Source: Streptomyces sp. B21-083 (GTDB taxonomy: Bacteria; Actinomycetota; Actinomycetes; Streptomycetales; Streptomycetaceae). From it: a stretch of DNA of 64,000 bases. Positions 33,364-43,308 of this stretch are shown piece after piece. The position numbers and the translations under genes were made by a program. The stretch is taken from the NCBI RefSeq assembly GCF_036898825.1, contig NZ_JARUND010000002.1, positions 1,798,001 to 1,862,000 on the forward strand. Reading direction: 5' to 3'. Within the stretch, counting starts at the first letter, position 1. Every line of letters starts with the position of its first letter. The notes beneath the pieces are model-generated. The model did no database searches, was not told the origin of the DNA, and worked only from the letters and a program-made list of their open reading frames with translations.

Positions 33364-33391
33364 GGGCCCATGCCCGGACAGGCATGGACCC
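33364..33391 (-). terminator. Hairpin after the cytosolic FKBP gene
   Basis: CCATGCC-CGGACA-GGCATGG (33368-33387), extended by GGG/CCC outside one mismatch. It lies about 100 bp past the FKBP stop and before pafB. Confidence 0.5.
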
Positions 33392-33490
33392 TGGATGATC
33401 GACTTCGGTCAGACCCCGTACCTGCTTCATACGACGATCCGACCTGATTCCGATCCCGTTCGACCGTCGTACCACGATCGGACCGGACGG

Positions 33491-33862
33491 TCAGACCGCG
33501 ATCAGGTCCACCACGAAGATCAGTGTCTCGCCGGGCTTGATCGCCGGCGTGGGGCTCTGGTTGCCGTAGGCGAGGTGGGCCGGGATGGTCAGCTCACGAC
33601 GGCCACCGACCTTCATGCCCTGCACACCGAGGTCCCAGCCCTTGATGACCCGGCCCCCGCCCAGCGGGAACTTGAACGCACTGCCACGGTTCCAGCTGGC
33701 GTCGAACTCCTCGCCCGTGCTGAAGGAAACTCCCACGTAGTGGACGGTGACGTTCTGACCCGCCACCGCTTCGGCGCCGTCGCCCTCCCAGATGTCCTTG
33801 ATCTGAAGGTCCGCCGGCGGCTCACCCTCGGGGAAGTCGATCTCGGGCTTCTCGATGCTCAC
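33491..33862 (-). CDS. FKBP-type peptidyl-prolyl isomerase
   Basis: 123 aa, a complete single FKBP domain without export signal: VTVHYVGVSFSTGEEFDASW, GGGRVIKGWDLGVQGMKVGG and PAHLAYG make up the conserved pocket. It speeds proline isomerisation in the cytoplasm. GTG 33862 is the start. It follows the FKBP lipoprotein gene on the same strand (56-bp gap) and probably shares its transcript. Confidence 0.92.
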   Translation of the reverse strand: MSIEKPEIDFPEGEPPADLQIKDIWEGDGAEAVAGQNVTVHYVGVSFSTGEEFDASWNRGSAFKFPLGGGRVIKGWDLGVQGMKVGGRRELTIPAHLAYGNQSPTPAIKPGETLIFVVDLIAV

Positions 33863-33918
33863 TTCATCTCTCCTTGTTGCGTGACCTGCGTCGGGAACAG
33901 TCTCACAGACGAACGCGG

Positions 33919-34902
33919 TCAGACGGCGCCAAGGATGTCCACAACGAAGACCAGCGTGTTCTTGGCCAGCTCACTGTCGGGGCTCGCGCCGTAACCGAGG
34001 GAGGGCGGAATCACCAGGAGCACCCGGTCGCCCACGTTCTTGCCGACGAGTCCCTTGTCCCAGCCTGCCACCACCGAGCCGGTGCCGATCTGGAAGGCGG
34101 TGGCGCCACCGTGGTCCCAGGAGGAGTCGAATTTCTTCCCGTCCTCCCACTTGACCCCGGTGTACTGGGCGACGAGCCCCTGCCCGGCCTCGACCTTCTT
34201 GCCGCTGCCCTTGATCAGCACCTGCTGCTCAAGGGCTTTGGGAGCCTTGGCTCCCTTGGGGATGGTGATGACCGCCGCCTTCTGCGACGGGGCCTCGACC
34301 TTGGGCAGGCCCGCCTCGGAGGCCGCCTGCTCGCCCTTGGCCTCGGCCTTGGCGTCGATGGTGCCGGCACCGACCGCGTCGACCACCCAGATCAGCACGT
34401 CCGTCGCGGCGAGCCCGGCGGAAGTGTTCAGGTTCTGGCCGATCAGGTCACCCGCGGTGCCCTGCACCAGGATCCGGCTGCCGGGCTTCTCGCCCTTCAC
34501 CGCGTTGAGGACCTTCTCGGGCAACTGCTGGCTCTGCTTGCCGATCTGCTCGACGGACTGCCGTCGGGCCGTCGCGCCGTCTGCCGCAGCGGCCCAGGTG
34601 CCACCGAGTTCCTCAGTGCCACCCCACTTCTCGACGGTCCAGTCCAGCCGGACGAAGTCGGAGGCCTTGATCGGACTTCCACTGCCCTCCGAAACCGTCT
34701 TGACCACGGTCTTCCCAGCCGGCTTGTCGCCCTTTGGCACCGAGATCTCGGGCTTCTCCCCGACCTTCCCCTTGACCTCAGCGACGCCGCCCACCACCGC
34801 CTCGTCCTTCTTCTTATCGTCCGATCCGCACGCGGCGGCGGTGAACAAAAGGGCGGGAACGGCCAGCAGCGCGACCATGCGTCGTTTCGTGTTGTAGTTC
34901 AT
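33919..34902 (-). CDS. FKBP-type peptidyl-prolyl isomerase lipoprotein
   Basis: 327 aa. A lipoprotein signal peptide ends at FTAAAC, with the lipidated Cys at 25, followed by a Lys/Asp linker. Two FKBP modules follow: a degenerate one (about 60-190, lacking several pocket residues) and a complete one (about 215-327, VAQYTGVKWEDGKKFDSSWD ... PSLGYG). It would act on proteins outside the membrane, consistent with the tat genes nearby though no link is shown. ATG 34902 was chosen over 34932 because the signal peptide starts there. Confidence 0.88.
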   Translation of the reverse strand: MNYNTKRRMVALLAVPALLFTAAACGSDDKKKDEAVVGGVAEVKGKVGEKPEISVPKGDKPAGKTVVKTVSEGSGSPIKASDFVRLDWTVEKWGGTEELGGTWAAAADGATARRQSVEQIGKQSQQLPEKVLNAVKGEKPGSRILVQGTAGDLIGQNLNTSAGLAATDVLIWVVDAVGAGTIDAKAEAKGEQAASEAGLPKVEAPSQKAAVITIPKGAKAPKALEQQVLIKGSGKKVEAGQGLVAQYTGVKWEDGKKFDSSWDHGGATAFQIGTGSVVAGWDKGLVGKNVGDRVLLVIPPSLGYGASPDSELAKNTLVFVVDILGAV

Positions 34903-35029
34903 CAGTCCAACTGGGATCGGGGGCGGGGACAATGGCCGCCACTCTACGACCTACGCACCCCCGGCACGGAGCGGCACAGGACACGCCGTCGAACTGCACA
35001 CGGTCAAGGCAGCGCGAGGAAACGCCGGC

Positions 35030-35055
35030 GCCCGGAGGCACGAACGCCTCCGGGC
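35030..35055 (-). terminator. Terminator after pafA
   Basis: GCCCGGAGGC-ACGAAC-GCCTCCGGGC, perfect 10-bp stem, 45 bp past the pafA stop. Confidence 0.65.
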
Positions 35056-35099
35056 ACCGGGATCCCACACTGTTTGCGCACCGGCCGACCGACACCCGG

Positions 35100-36461
35100 T
35101 CACATTCCGGCGATCAGCTTCTCCACCCGCTCGTCCACCGAACGGAACGGGTCCTTGCACAACACCGTGCGCTGCGCCTGGTCGTTGAGCTTCAGATGCA
35201 CCCAGTCGACCGTGAAATCACGGCGCTGTTCCTGCGCACGCCGGATGAAGTCACCGCGCAGCCGCGCCCGAGTGGTCTGCGGCGGAACCGACTTGCCCTC
35301 GAAGATCTTCAGGTCGTTGCAGATCCGGGCGGCCTGGTTCTTCCTCTCCAGCAGGTAGTAAAGACCCCGCCTGCGATGGATGTCGTGATAGGCGAGGTCT
35401 ATCTGAGCGACGCGCGGATGCGACATCGTCATGTTGTGCTTGGCCCGGTACCGCTCGATGAGCTGGTACTTCATCACCCAGTCGATCTCGGTACCGATCC
35501 GGTCCAGATCCTCGGCCTCGATCGAGTCGAGCACCCGGCCCCACAGCTCCAGCACCTGCGCGACCGTGCCCGTGCGGATACCCCGCCGGTCGACGAAGTC
35601 CACGGCCTTGTCGTAGTACTCGCGCTGCACATCCAGCGCCGAGGCCTCCCGGCCGCTGGCCAGCCGCACCTTGCGACGGCCCGTGATGTCGTGACTGACC
35701 TCGCGGATCGCCCGGATCGGGTTCTCCAGAGTCAGGTCCCGCATCACCGTGCCCGCCTCGATCATGCGCAGCACGAGGTCGGTGGCACCGACCTTCAGAA
35801 GCATCGTCGTCTCGGACATGTTCGAGTCCCCGACGATGACATGCAGCCGACGGTAACGCTCGGCGTCCGCGTGCGGTTCGTCACGCGTGTTGATGATCGG
35901 CCGGGACCTGGTCGTCGCCGAGGAAACGCCCTCCCAGATGTGCTCCGCCCGCTGACTCACGCAGTACACGGCACCGCGCGGCGTCTGCAGCACCTTGCCC
36001 GCACCGCACAGAAGCTGGCGGGTGACGAGGAACGGAATGAGGATGTCCGCGAGCCGGGAGAACTCCCCGTGCCGGGCCACCAGATAGTTCTCGTGGCAAC
36101 CGTACGAGTTGCCCGCCGAGTCCGTGTTGTTCTTGAAGAGGTAGACGTCGCCCGCGATTCCTTCCTCGTGCAGGCGTCGTTCGGCGTCCACCAGGAGTCC
36201 TTCGAGAATGCGCTCGCCGGCCTTGTCGTGCGTGACGAGTTCCGTCAAGTCGTCACATTCCGGTGTCGCGTATTCCGGATGTGATCCCACGTCAAGATAG
36301 AGGCGTGCGCCGTTTCGCAGAAAGACATTGCTGCTACGGCCCCATGACACGACACGGCGGAAGAGGTACCGAGCCACCTCGTCGGGAGACAGACGCCGCT
36401 GTCCCCTGAACGTACACGTGACGCCGTACTCGTTCTCCAGCCCGAAAATGCGGCGGTCCAT
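35100..36461 (-). CDS. pafA: Pup-protein ligase PafA
   Basis: 453 aa of the carboxylate-amine ligase (glutamine-synthetase-like) fold. It starts [18 protein letters not shown], the PafA form of the ATP-binding ExE motif, and carries [17 protein letters not shown] and [20 protein letters not shown]. It phosphorylates the C-terminal Glu of Pup and joins it to target lysines. The MFS gene lies just upstream (9-bp gap), so pafA may be cotranscribed with it. The rest of the proteasome locus is 2.5 kb away. Confidence 0.95.
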   Translation of the reverse strand: MDRRIFGLENEYGVTCTFRGQRRLSPDEVARYLFRRVVSWGRSSNVFLRNGARLYLDVGSHPEYATPECDDLTELVTHDKAGERILEGLLVDAERRLHEEGIAGDVYLFKNNTDSAGNSYGCHENYLVARHGEFSRLADILIPFLVTRQLLCGAGKVLQTPRGAVYCVSQRAEHIWEGVSSATTRSRPIINTRDEPHADAERYRRLHVIVGDSNMSETTMLLKVGATDLVLRMIEAGTVMRDLTLENPIRAIREVSHDITGRRKVRLASGREASALDVQREYYDKAVDFVDRRGIRTGTVAQVLELWGRVLDSIEAEDLDRIGTEIDWVMKYQLIERYRAKHNMTMSHPRVAQIDLAYHDIHRRRGLYYLLERKNQAARICNDLKIFEGKSVPPQTTRARLRGDFIRRAQEQRRDFTVDWVHLKLNDQAQRTVLCKDPFRSVDERVEKLIAGM

Positions 36462-36470
36462 GACTGAACA

Positions 36471-37730
36471 TTACGCCCGATCACCCGAGCTGAAACGGGT
36501 TCCGGCAGCACGGTTCGGATCATTTTCCGATGAGACCGCAACAACCGCGCCCTCCAAAGGAGCCGCCAGCACCCGCCCGGTGACCAGCAGAACCAGCAAC
36601 GACACGGCCCCGGCGCCCCCCGGCACGACGAACCCCCACAGCGTTCCGCCCCACTCGACGACCGGCCCCGCAAGGCCCGTTCCCAGGGACGCGCCCACGG
36701 TGAACGTCGTCACAAGCCAGGAGAAAGCCTCGGTGACCGTCCCCCGCGGAGCGTGCCGGTCCACCAGCACGAACACACACGCGAGAGCCGGCGCCAGGAA
36801 CACCCCCGCGAGCACCATCAGCGCCGTCATCGCGACCGCTCCCGGCATCAGCGTCAACGGCAGATAACACACCGCCAGCAACCCCACCAGCACCGTCAAC
36901 CGCCGCTCCGCCGGCCCACTCCACTGCCGCGCCCCGTACACCGTCCCGCCCAGCAGCGCACCCAGACCGACGGCCGCCATCAGCCAGCCGTACACCGTGT
37001 CCCCGCCGTGGTCGTCCGCGTACGACACCGACGCGACCGTGATCGACCCCAGTGCGACCCCCACGAACAGGAACGCCCCCAGCATCACCAGCAGCCCCGG
37101 CGACCGCAGCGCTCCCAGCCAGTGGGCCGCACGCGGCGCCGAACGCCAGTCCCGTGAAGGCGGCGACAGCACCACGGACAGCGCCCCCAGGACCCCGATC
37201 ACGTTCAGCACCAGCAGCGCGGCCTGCGCCGACCACAGCGACGCGCACAGCGTCACCAGCAACGGCCCCACCGTGAACATGACTTCCTGCGCCACCGCGT
37301 CCATCGCGTACGCCGTGTGCACCTGGTCCTCCTTACGGAGGACAGAGGGCCACAGCGCCCGCAGACCGCCCTCCAACGGAGGCGTGAAAAGCCCGGCGAC
37401 CACCACGGTGACATACGCGAGCGGCAGCGGATCGGTGCCCGCGAACGCGAACGCCCCCATACCGAACGCCGATACGAGCGCGGCCGACAACTGGATCCGC
37501 GGCTGCCCGTACAGGTCGACCAGCCGGCCCAGCAGCGGCTGCCCCACCGCGTTCGCCACGCCGTACGCCGCCGCGAGCCCGCCGGCGAGGCTGTAGGTGC
37601 CGCCCCCGGCCCGGACGAACAGCACGATCGCGATCGCCGCCGTGGCGTTCGGCAACCGCCCCACCAGGGTGCCCACGAGCAGCCGCACCGCATGCCGCGC
37701 CCTGAGGATCTCCAGGTATCCCGCCGCCAT
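36471..37730 (-). CDS. MFS transporter
   Basis: A 419-aa major facilitator with about twelve hydrophobic helices in two halves, the loop 2-3 motif reading GQPLLGRLVDLYGQPR. It belongs to the drug/sugar-efflux-like MFS in Streptomyces; the substrate cannot be read. It is divergent from a LacI regulator across a 108-bp gap with a clear dyad, so it is probably that regulator's target. Its stop is 9 bp from the pafA start. Confidence 0.85.
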   Translation of the reverse strand: MAAGYLEILRARHAVRLLVGTLVGRLPNATAAIAIVLFVRAGGGTYSLAGGLAAAYGVANAVGQPLLGRLVDLYGQPRIQLSAALVSAFGMGAFAFAGTDPLPLAYVTVVVAGLFTPPLEGGLRALWPSVLRKEDQVHTAYAMDAVAQEVMFTVGPLLVTLCASLWSAQAALLVLNVIGVLGALSVVLSPPSRDWRSAPRAAHWLGALRSPGLLVMLGAFLFVGVALGSITVASVSYADDHGGDTVYGWLMAAVGLGALLGGTVYGARQWSGPAERRLTVLVGLLAVCYLPLTLMPGAVAMTALMVLAGVFLAPALACVFVLVDRHAPRGTVTEAFSWLVTTFTVGASLGTGLAGPVVEWGGTLWGFVVPGGAGAVSLLVLLVTGRVLAAPLEGAVVAVSSENDPNRAAGTRFSSGDRA

Positions 37731-37766
37731 GACCAGCCCTTCCCGTCACCCGCGACGCCGGAAGTT

Positions 37767-37795
37767 GTACGTATAACGTCGCCCGTCATACGTAC
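37767..37795. promoter_or_regulatory. Inverted repeat between MFS and LacI genes
   Basis: GTACGTAT (37767-37774) and ATACGTAC (37788-37795) are perfectly complementary with a 13-bp spacer, centred in the divergent promoter region. Candidate operator for the LacI protein, or overlapping promoter elements. Confidence 0.5.
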
Positions 37796-37838
37796 CATGT
37801 GCCCAGTCCGCACGTCCACACGAAGGAGCAGGCCCCCG

Positions 37839-38858
37839 GTGGCACGAGGCAGCACCCGACCCACCAGCCGCGACGTCGCCCGGGCCGCCGGCGTCTCCCA
37901 GGCCGCCGTCTCCCTCGTCCTCGGCGACAAATGGCGAGGCCGCGTCTCCGAGACCACCGCCGAACGCGTCCGCACCGCCGCCCGCGACCTCGGCTACCGC
38001 CCCAACCTCGCCGCCCGCAACCTACGCCTCGGCCACACCCGCACCGTCCTCCTCGTCGTCCCCGTCCTCACCACCGAGTTCTTCGCCGGCGTCTACACCG
38101 GAGCCGCCCGCGTCGCCGCCGAACACGGCTTCGGCGTCGTCCTCTACCCCTCCCCCGAAGGCATCGGCCCGGCCAGAGACCCCTTCCACTCCGCCCAGGC
38201 CGCCCTCGACGGCGTCATCGCCTCCTCCATGGCCGCCGACGCCCTCACCGCCATCCGCGGCGACCAACTCCCCCTCGTCATGCTCGACAGCGACCCCCAC
38301 GGCAGCCTCGGCGCCGCCACCGTCAACCTCGACATCGCCGACGGCGTCCGCCAGGTAGCCGACCACCTCCTCACCCTCGGCCACCGCCACTTCCTCCACC
38401 TCGCGGCCGACATCCCCTCCTGGACCTTCGCCGTACGCGCCCACGAACTCGCCACACGCCTCGCCGACGTCCCCGGCACCGGCCTGCGCACCATCCACGC
38501 CCCCATCACCATCGAAGGCGCCCAACAGGCCACCACGGCCGCCCTCACCGGCCCCGGCCCCCACCCCACCGCCCTCGTCTGCGACGACGACAAACTCGCC
38601 ACCGGCGCCTACAAAGCCATCCGCCGCCTCGGCCTGCGCATTCCCGACGACCTCTCCGTCACCGGCCTCGACGACCTCGCCCTCGCCACCGCCATCGACC
38701 CCGAACTCACCACCGTCCGACTCGACGCCGAACTCTTCGGCGAACGCGGCATGCAAGCCCTCCTCGCCGTCCTCGACGGCCGCACCCCCACCCAGGGCGA
38801 CATCCCCGTCCAACTCGTCGTACGAGGCTCCACAGCGCCGCCCCGCAGCCACCCCTGA
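37839..38858 (+). CDS. LacI-family transcriptional regulator
   Basis: 339 aa. N-terminal LacI HTH (TSRDVARAAGVSQAAVSLVL) with hinge helix (NLAARNLRLG), then a periplasmic-binding-like effector domain to the end (DDLSVTGLDDLALATAIDPELTTVR is a typical LacI/GalR stretch). GTG 37839 follows GAAGGAG. Divergent from the MFS gene, which it probably represses. The effector is likely a sugar or nucleoside but not shown. Confidence 0.9.
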   Translation: MARGSTRPTSRDVARAAGVSQAAVSLVLGDKWRGRVSETTAERVRTAARDLGYRPNLAARNLRLGHTRTVLLVVPVLTTEFFAGVYTGAARVAAEHGFGVVLYPSPEGIGPARDPFHSAQAALDGVIASSMAADALTAIRGDQLPLVMLDSDPHGSLGAATVNLDIADGVRQVADHLLTLGHRHFLHLAADIPSWTFAVRAHELATRLADVPGTGLRTIHAPITIEGAQQATTAALTGPGPHPTALVCDDDKLATGAYKAIRRLGLRIPDDLSVTGLDDLALATAIDPELTTVRLDAELFGERGMQALLAVLDGRTPTQGDIPVQLVVRGSTAPPRSHP

Positions 38859-38873
38859 ACCCCCGCCAACGCC

Positions 38874-38905
38874 CGCACCCCGGCGCCAGAGGCAACCGGG
38901 GTGCG
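38874..38905. terminator. Bidirectional terminator between lacI-type gene and prcA
   Basis: CGCACCCCGG (38874-38883) pairs with CCGGGGTGCG (38896-38905) around a 12-nt loop, between two convergent stops. Confidence 0.6.
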
Positions 38906-38933
38906 CGTGCAGGACAAGAAAAACAAACAGCGG

Positions 38934-39677
38934 CTACTCGTCCTCCTCCGCGGCGCTCTCCGCCTCCGTAGCCGCCCCGCCCGCCTCCAGCAGACGCCCC
39001 AGCTGACGACCGACGATCCGCTTGAACTTCCGCTTCTGAGGCCGCGTACGGTCCAGCACCGCCACCTCCAGCCGCTCCGCCGGAATCTCCCGCTCGGTAC
39101 CGTTCGTATCGCGCGACAGCGCCTGAACCGCCAGCTTCAGCGCCTCGGCCAAGGACATACCGTCCTGATGACGCTGATCCAGATACGTGCTGATCTGCTC
39201 GGCATTACCACCGACCGCCACCGAACCGTGCTCATCGACGATCGACCCGTCATGAGGAAGCCGGTAGATCTGGTCACCGTCCGGAGTCTCACCGACCTCC
39301 GCGACAACCAGCTCCACCTCGTACGGCTTCTCCGCCGCCGAAGAGAAGATCGTGCCCAACGTCTGCGCGTACACGTTCGCCAGACCACGAGCCGTCACAT
39401 CGGCACGGTCGTACGTGTACCCACGCATATCGGCATACCGCACACCGCCGATCCGCAGGTTCTCGTACTCGTTGTACTTACCGGCAGCCGCGAAGCCGAT
39501 CCGGTCATAGATCTCGCTGAACTTGTGCAGCGCACGGGACGGGTTCTCGCCGACGAACACGATGCCATCGGCATACTGCAGCACAACCAGGCTGCGACCA
39601 CGCGCGATGCCCTTCCGGGCGTACTCCGCCCGGTCGGCCATCGCCTGCTGGGGTGAGACATAGAACGGCGTCGACAC
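38934..39677 (-). CDS. prcA: Proteasome subunit alpha
   Basis: A 247-aa 20S alpha subunit. N-terminal gate segment [27 protein letters not shown], then [19 protein letters not shown] typical of actinobacterial PrcA. No catalytic Thr. It forms the outer rings that dock the Arc/Mpa ATPase. GTG 39677 is the start, 90 bp after prcB in the pup-HNH-prcB-prcA series. The Glu/Ala-rich end (ESAAEEDE) is normal for the family. Confidence 0.95.
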   Translation of the reverse strand: MSTPFYVSPQQAMADRAEYARKGIARGRSLVVLQYADGIVFVGENPSRALHKFSEIYDRIGFAAAGKYNEYENLRIGGVRYADMRGYTYDRADVTARGLANVYAQTLGTIFSSAAEKPYEVELVVAEVGETPDGDQIYRLPHDGSIVDEHGSVAVGGNAEQISTYLDQRHQDGMSLAEALKLAVQALSRDTNGTEREIPAERLEVAVLDRTRPQKRKFKRIVGRQLGRLLEAGGAATEAESAAEEDE

Positions 39678-39767
39678 CGGATTGACCGTCCCTTCCTGTC
39701 GAATCTGTCGAAGTCACTGGACCACCTGAACAACGAGAGGCACTACAAGCCTCCGCACTCCAACAGC

Positions 39768-40613
39768 TCAGAGCAGCGCGGCACGCGGACCGTCGGGCTG
39801 CTCCAGACGCCGCTCCAGAATCGAACGGGCGATCTCGGCGGACTCCTCGTCCGTCAGCCTGCGGAAACCGTCCTCGGTGATCACCGTGACAATCGGGTAG
39901 ATCCGCCGCGCGACATCCGGACCACCGGTCGCCGAATCGTCGTCCGCCGCGTCGTACAACGCCTGAATCACCAGCGTCGTCGCATCCGACTCGCTCAACT
40001 CACGGCTGTACAGCTTCTTCATCGCAGAACGCGCGAAGATCGACCCCGACCCCGTCGCCGCGTAACCGTGCTCCTCGGAACGCCCACCCGTCACGTCGTA
40101 CGAGAAGATGCGCCCCTTACCGCGGTCCACGTCGAACCCGGCGAACAGCGGCACGACAGCAAGCCCCTGCATCGCCATACCGAGATTCGAACGAATCATG
40201 GTCGACAGCCGGTTCGCCTTGCCTTCGAGCGAGAGCTGCGCACCTTCCACCTTCTCGAAGTGCTCCAGCTCCAGCTGGAACAGCTTCACCATCTCGACGG
40301 CGAGACCCGCGGTGCCGGCGATCCCGACCGCCGAGTACTCGTCCGCCGGGAACACCTTCTCGATGTCCCGCTGCGCGATGACGTTCCCCATGGTCGCTCG
40401 CCGGTCACCGGCGAGCACGACACCACCCGGGAAGGTGGCAGCCACGATGGTCGTGCCGTGCGGGGCCTCGATCGCGCCCTGAGTGGGCGGCAGTTGCCGC
40501 TTGCCCGGGAGCATCTCCGGCTGATGGTCCGACAGAAAGTCCATGAAGGACGACGACCCAGGCGTCAGGAAGGCAGCTGGTAGACGCCCGGTGCTACGAG
40601 TGTTGGCTTCCAT
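39768..40613 (-). CDS. prcB: Proteasome subunit beta, Thr protease
   Basis: A 281-aa precursor. The 53-residue propeptide ends at Gly53, and self-cleavage exposes the nucleophile Thr54 in [21 protein letters not shown]. The remainder is a full 20S beta fold. ATG 40613 is preceded by GGAAGGAA, which lies inside the last codons of the HNH gene, so translation starts within that gene (49-bp overlap). The frame's extension upstream of 40613 is antisense-free shadow of the HNH gene. Confidence 0.95.
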   Translation of the reverse strand: MEANTRSTGRLPAAFLTPGSSSFMDFLSDHQPEMLPGKRQLPPTQGAIEAPHGTTIVAATFPGGVVLAGDRRATMGNVIAQRDIEKVFPADEYSAVGIAGTAGLAVEMVKLFQLELEHFEKVEGAQLSLEGKANRLSTMIRSNLGMAMQGLAVVPLFAGFDVDRGKGRIFSYDVTGGRSEEHGYAATGSGSIFARSAMKKLYSRELSESDATTLVIQALYDAADDDSATGGPDVARRIYPIVTVITEDGFRRLTDEESAEIARSILERRLEQPDGPRAALL

Positions 40614-41158
40614 GGAGTTCCTTCCAGGTAAGCGGCAGCCCGACGAACAGCGTCGGGATCGTCTCCCAACTTGCCGATGGCCGAATTGCAGTTGAAGCAC
40701 AGTACGCCCCGGACCCTACCCGTCTCGTGGCAGTGATCCACATGAACGGCAGGAGCTTTCAGGCAGATCACGCAGAGCCCCATCTGAGAGGCGACCATCG
40801 CGTCACGCTCGGCTTCGGTGAGGTTGTAGTTGCGCTTCAGCTGCCCAGCGCGCCCTTTAACCGCTCGACAAGCCCTGCAACTGGTCGAGAGTCCGTCGGA
40901 AGCTGTTGCGTTGCGATGCCACTCGCCGTGCGGCTTGATCTGCTCGCAACTGCGGCAGAACTTGTACCCCTCCGGCGTGTCCACACGGGGTCTGACATTC
41001 TTCCCTTTGGCCAGTTGGCGCGCCTGGTGATACTCCGCCCAGCATCCCCGGCAATACGCCTGCAGCCCGTCACGGGCGCTCTTGTTGCTGGCGAACGTTG
41101 CTCGCGGCTTGGTTTCCCGGCACCGCGAGCAACGCTTAACGCCATTTTCGGTATCCAC
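40565..41158 (-). CDS. HNH / endonuclease VII-like zinc-finger protein
   Basis: 197 aa. Two N-terminal CxxC pairs with the pattern [11 protein letters not shown]...YCRGCW and a repeat [11 protein letters not shown]...CRACRAVKG, then the endonuclease VII core [23 protein letters not shown] followed by [12 protein letters not shown]. The two halves of the N-terminus look like a duplicated zinc motif. Codon choice is less G/C-biased than in its neighbours, suggesting later arrival. It sits between pup and prcB, starting at GTG 41158, 33 bp after pup. The same arrangement is recalled for S. coelicolor (SCO1645). Role in the proteasome operon unknown. Confidence 0.85.
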   Translation of the reverse strand: MDTENGVKRCSRCRETKPRATFASNKSARDGLQAYCRGCWAEYHQARQLAKGKNVRPRVDTPEGYKFCRSCEQIKPHGEWHRNATASDGLSTSCRACRAVKGRAGQLKRNYNLTEAERDAMVASQMGLCVICLKAPAVHVDHCHETGRVRGVLCFNCNSAIGKLGDDPDAVRRAAAYLEGTPWKPTLVAPGVYQLPS

Positions 41159-41191
41159 GCCCCGAAGCCCCCGACTCCTTCGATTCGAAGG

Positions 41192-41407
41192 CTACTCGCC
41201 ACCCTTCTGAACGAAACTACGAACGAAGTCCTCGGCATTCTCCTCGAGGACATCGTCAATCTCGTCAAGAACCGAGTCGACGTCGTCGCTCAGCTTCTCC
41301 TGGCGTTCCTTGAGGTCTTCGGATACCTGTGCCTCAGGTGCCTCCTCGACCTCCTCGGTGCTGCGCGTCGCCTTCTGCTGTCCGCCGCCGGTGTCCTTGG
41401 TCGCCAT
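41192..41407 (-). CDS. pup: Prokaryotic ubiquitin-like protein Pup
   Basis: 71 aa, Gln/Glu/Asp-rich and mostly disordered, ending FVRSFVQKGGE. The C-terminal residue is encoded as Glu (GAG), so the ligase-ready form is made directly and Dop's deamidation step is not needed for it. MATKDTGGGQQK marks the start at 41407, with a possible alternative three codons upstream. First gene of the pup-HNH-prcB-prcA run. Confidence 0.95.
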   Translation of the reverse strand: MATKDTGGGQQKATRSTEEVEEAPEAQVSEDLKERQEKLSDDVDSVLDEIDDVLEENAEDFVRSFVQKGGE

Positions 41408-41486
41408 AACCCTCACCCCGCTCGGTTCGACGTTCTTGATCAGACCCTACAAGCAGGGTCCGACATTGGCCCCGCAGTTGCTACAA

Positions 41487-41518
41487 CGTCCGGGAACCAC
41501 CTCGATGATTCCCGGACG
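41487..41518 (-). terminator. Hairpin between dop and pup
   Basis: CGTCCGGGAA (41487-41496) pairs with TTCCCGGACG (41509-41518), perfect 10-bp stem and 12-nt loop. A smaller stem GACCCT-ACAAGC-AGGGTC lies at 41443-41460. It could terminate the dop message or act as a processing site. Confidence 0.55.
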
Positions 41519-41562
41519 CCACACTTTCCACCCTGCCCGGCCGCTCCGGCCCCGAAGCCCGC

Positions 41563-43074
41563 TCAGTGGCCCGACAGGACCCTGACCAGGTCTTCTGCCG
41601 TGCGGCAGCGGTCAAGGAGCTCTTTCACGTGATTACGCGTTCCGCGAAGCGGCTCCAGGGTTGGGACCCGTTGGAGCGAGTCCCGGCCCGGCAGATCGAA
41701 GATCACCGAGTCCCAGGAGGCCGCGGCGACGTCGTCCGCGTACTGCTCAAGGCAGCGTCCGCGGAAGTAGGCGCGCGTGTCCTCCGGGGGCTTCGTGCGG
41801 GCCCTCTCGACCTCGTTCTCGTCCAGCAGGCGCTTGATGCGCCCACGGGCCACGAGGCGGTTGTAGAGGCCCTTCTCGGCCCGTACGTCGGCGTACTGGA
41901 GGTCGACCAGGTGCAGCCGGGCGGCGTCCCAGTCGAGGTCGTCGCGGCGCCGGTAGCCCTCCATGAGTTCTCGTTTGGCGACCCAGTCGAGCTCGCCGGC
42001 GAGGCTCATGGGGTTGTTCTCCAGACGGTTCAGGGTGTCTTCCCAGCGGGCCAGGACGTCCTTCGTCTGGTCGTCGGCGTCGGCCCCGAACCGCTCCTCG
42101 ACGTACTTGCGCGAGAGCTCGAAGTACTCCATCTGGAGTTGTACGGCGGTCAGCTTGCGCCCGCTGCGGAGCGTGACCAGTCGCTTGAGTGTCGGGTCGT
42201 GCGAGACCTGGTGGAGGGTGCGTACGGGCTGGTCGACGGCCAGGTCGACAGCGATGAAGCCGTCCTCGATCATGGAGAGGACCAGGGCCGTCGTACCCAG
42301 TTTCAGGTACGTCGAGATCTCCGACAGGTTCGCGTCGCCGATGATCACGTGGAGGCGGCGGTACTTCTCCGCGTCCGCGTGCGGCTCGTCCCGGGTGTTG
42401 ATGATCGGGCGCTTGAGAGTGGTCTCCAGGCCTACCTCGACCTCGAAGTAGTCCGCTCGCTGGCTGAGCTGGAAACCGTGTTCGTGGCCGTCCTGGCCGA
42501 TGCCCACGCGGCCGGCGCCGGTGACGACCTGGCGGGAGACGAAGAAGGGCGTGAGGTGGCGCACGATGTCCGAGAAGGGGGTTTCCCGCTTCATCAGGTA
42601 GTTCTCGTGCGTGCCGTAGGACGCGCCCTTGTTGTCGGTGTTGTTCTTGTAGAGGTGGATCGGCTGGGCGCCGGGGAGCTGGGCGGCGCGTTCGGCCGCT
42701 TCGGCCATGATGCGTTCGCCGGCCTTGTCCCAGAGGACGGCGTCGCGGGGGTTGGTGACTTCGGGGGAGCTGTATTCGGGGTGTGCGTGGTCGACGTACA
42801 GCCGCGCGCCGTTGGTGAGGATGACGTTGGCCAGGCCGATGTCCTCGTCGGTGAGCTGGCTGGAGTCGGCGACCTCTCGGGCGAGGTCGAAGCCTCGCGC
42901 GTCGCGGAGCGGGTTCTCCTCCTCGAAGTCCCAGCGGGCCCGGCGGGCCCGGTGCATCGCCGCCGCGTAGGCGTTGACGATCTGGGACGAGGTGAGCATG
43001 GCATTGGCGTTCGGGTGGCCGGGGACGGAGATCCCGTACTCCGTCTCGATGCCCATTACTCGCCGTACGGTCAT
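41563..43074 (-). CDS. dop: Pup deamidase/depupylase Dop
   Basis: 503 aa, homologous to PafA ([21 protein letters not shown] at the start; [40 protein letters not shown]). The Dop-type ATP-binding motif is IETEYG where PafA has LENEYG. It removes Pup from substrates and can deamidate Pup ending in Gln. ATG 43074. Lies between arc and pup on the same strand. Confidence 0.95.
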   Translation of the reverse strand: MTVRRVMGIETEYGISVPGHPNANAMLTSSQIVNAYAAAMHRARRARWDFEEENPLRDARGFDLAREVADSSQLTDEDIGLANVILTNGARLYVDHAHPEYSSPEVTNPRDAVLWDKAGERIMAEAAERAAQLPGAQPIHLYKNNTDNKGASYGTHENYLMKRETPFSDIVRHLTPFFVSRQVVTGAGRVGIGQDGHEHGFQLSQRADYFEVEVGLETTLKRPIINTRDEPHADAEKYRRLHVIIGDANLSEISTYLKLGTTALVLSMIEDGFIAVDLAVDQPVRTLHQVSHDPTLKRLVTLRSGRKLTAVQLQMEYFELSRKYVEERFGADADDQTKDVLARWEDTLNRLENNPMSLAGELDWVAKRELMEGYRRRDDLDWDAARLHLVDLQYADVRAEKGLYNRLVARGRIKRLLDENEVERARTKPPEDTRAYFRGRCLEQYADDVAAASWDSVIFDLPGRDSLQRVPTLEPLRGTRNHVKELLDRCRTAEDLVRVLSGH

Positions 43075-43264
43075 GCGGCCCTCCTTGCCCGGCGGTGTCC
43101 TCGGTCGGGGACGCCGCTCAAGTACCGGTGGTGCTCCGGTGCGTGTGCGGTGCCCGTCCCCGCACTGCGCGACCCGGCGGTACGAAAGAGCCTAGAACGC
43201 CTTTGCGCTGGTGGGGAGATCATTTGCGTCATTGCCTCGCTCCGGCTGTGGCCTGAAAAACAGT

Positions 43265-43299
43265 TGGCTGCGGGTACCCGGTGAGGGCACCCGCAGCCA
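43265..43299 (-). terminator. Intrinsic terminator after arc
   Basis: TGGCTGCGGGT/ACCCGCAGCCA, 11-bp stem with a 13-nt loop, followed on the transcript strand by a run of T (AACTGTTTTT). It lies 10 bp past the arc stop and is one of the few U-tailed terminators here. A T-run on the other side suggests it may work both ways. Confidence 0.75.
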
Positions 43300-43308
43300 C
43301 CCCGTTTT

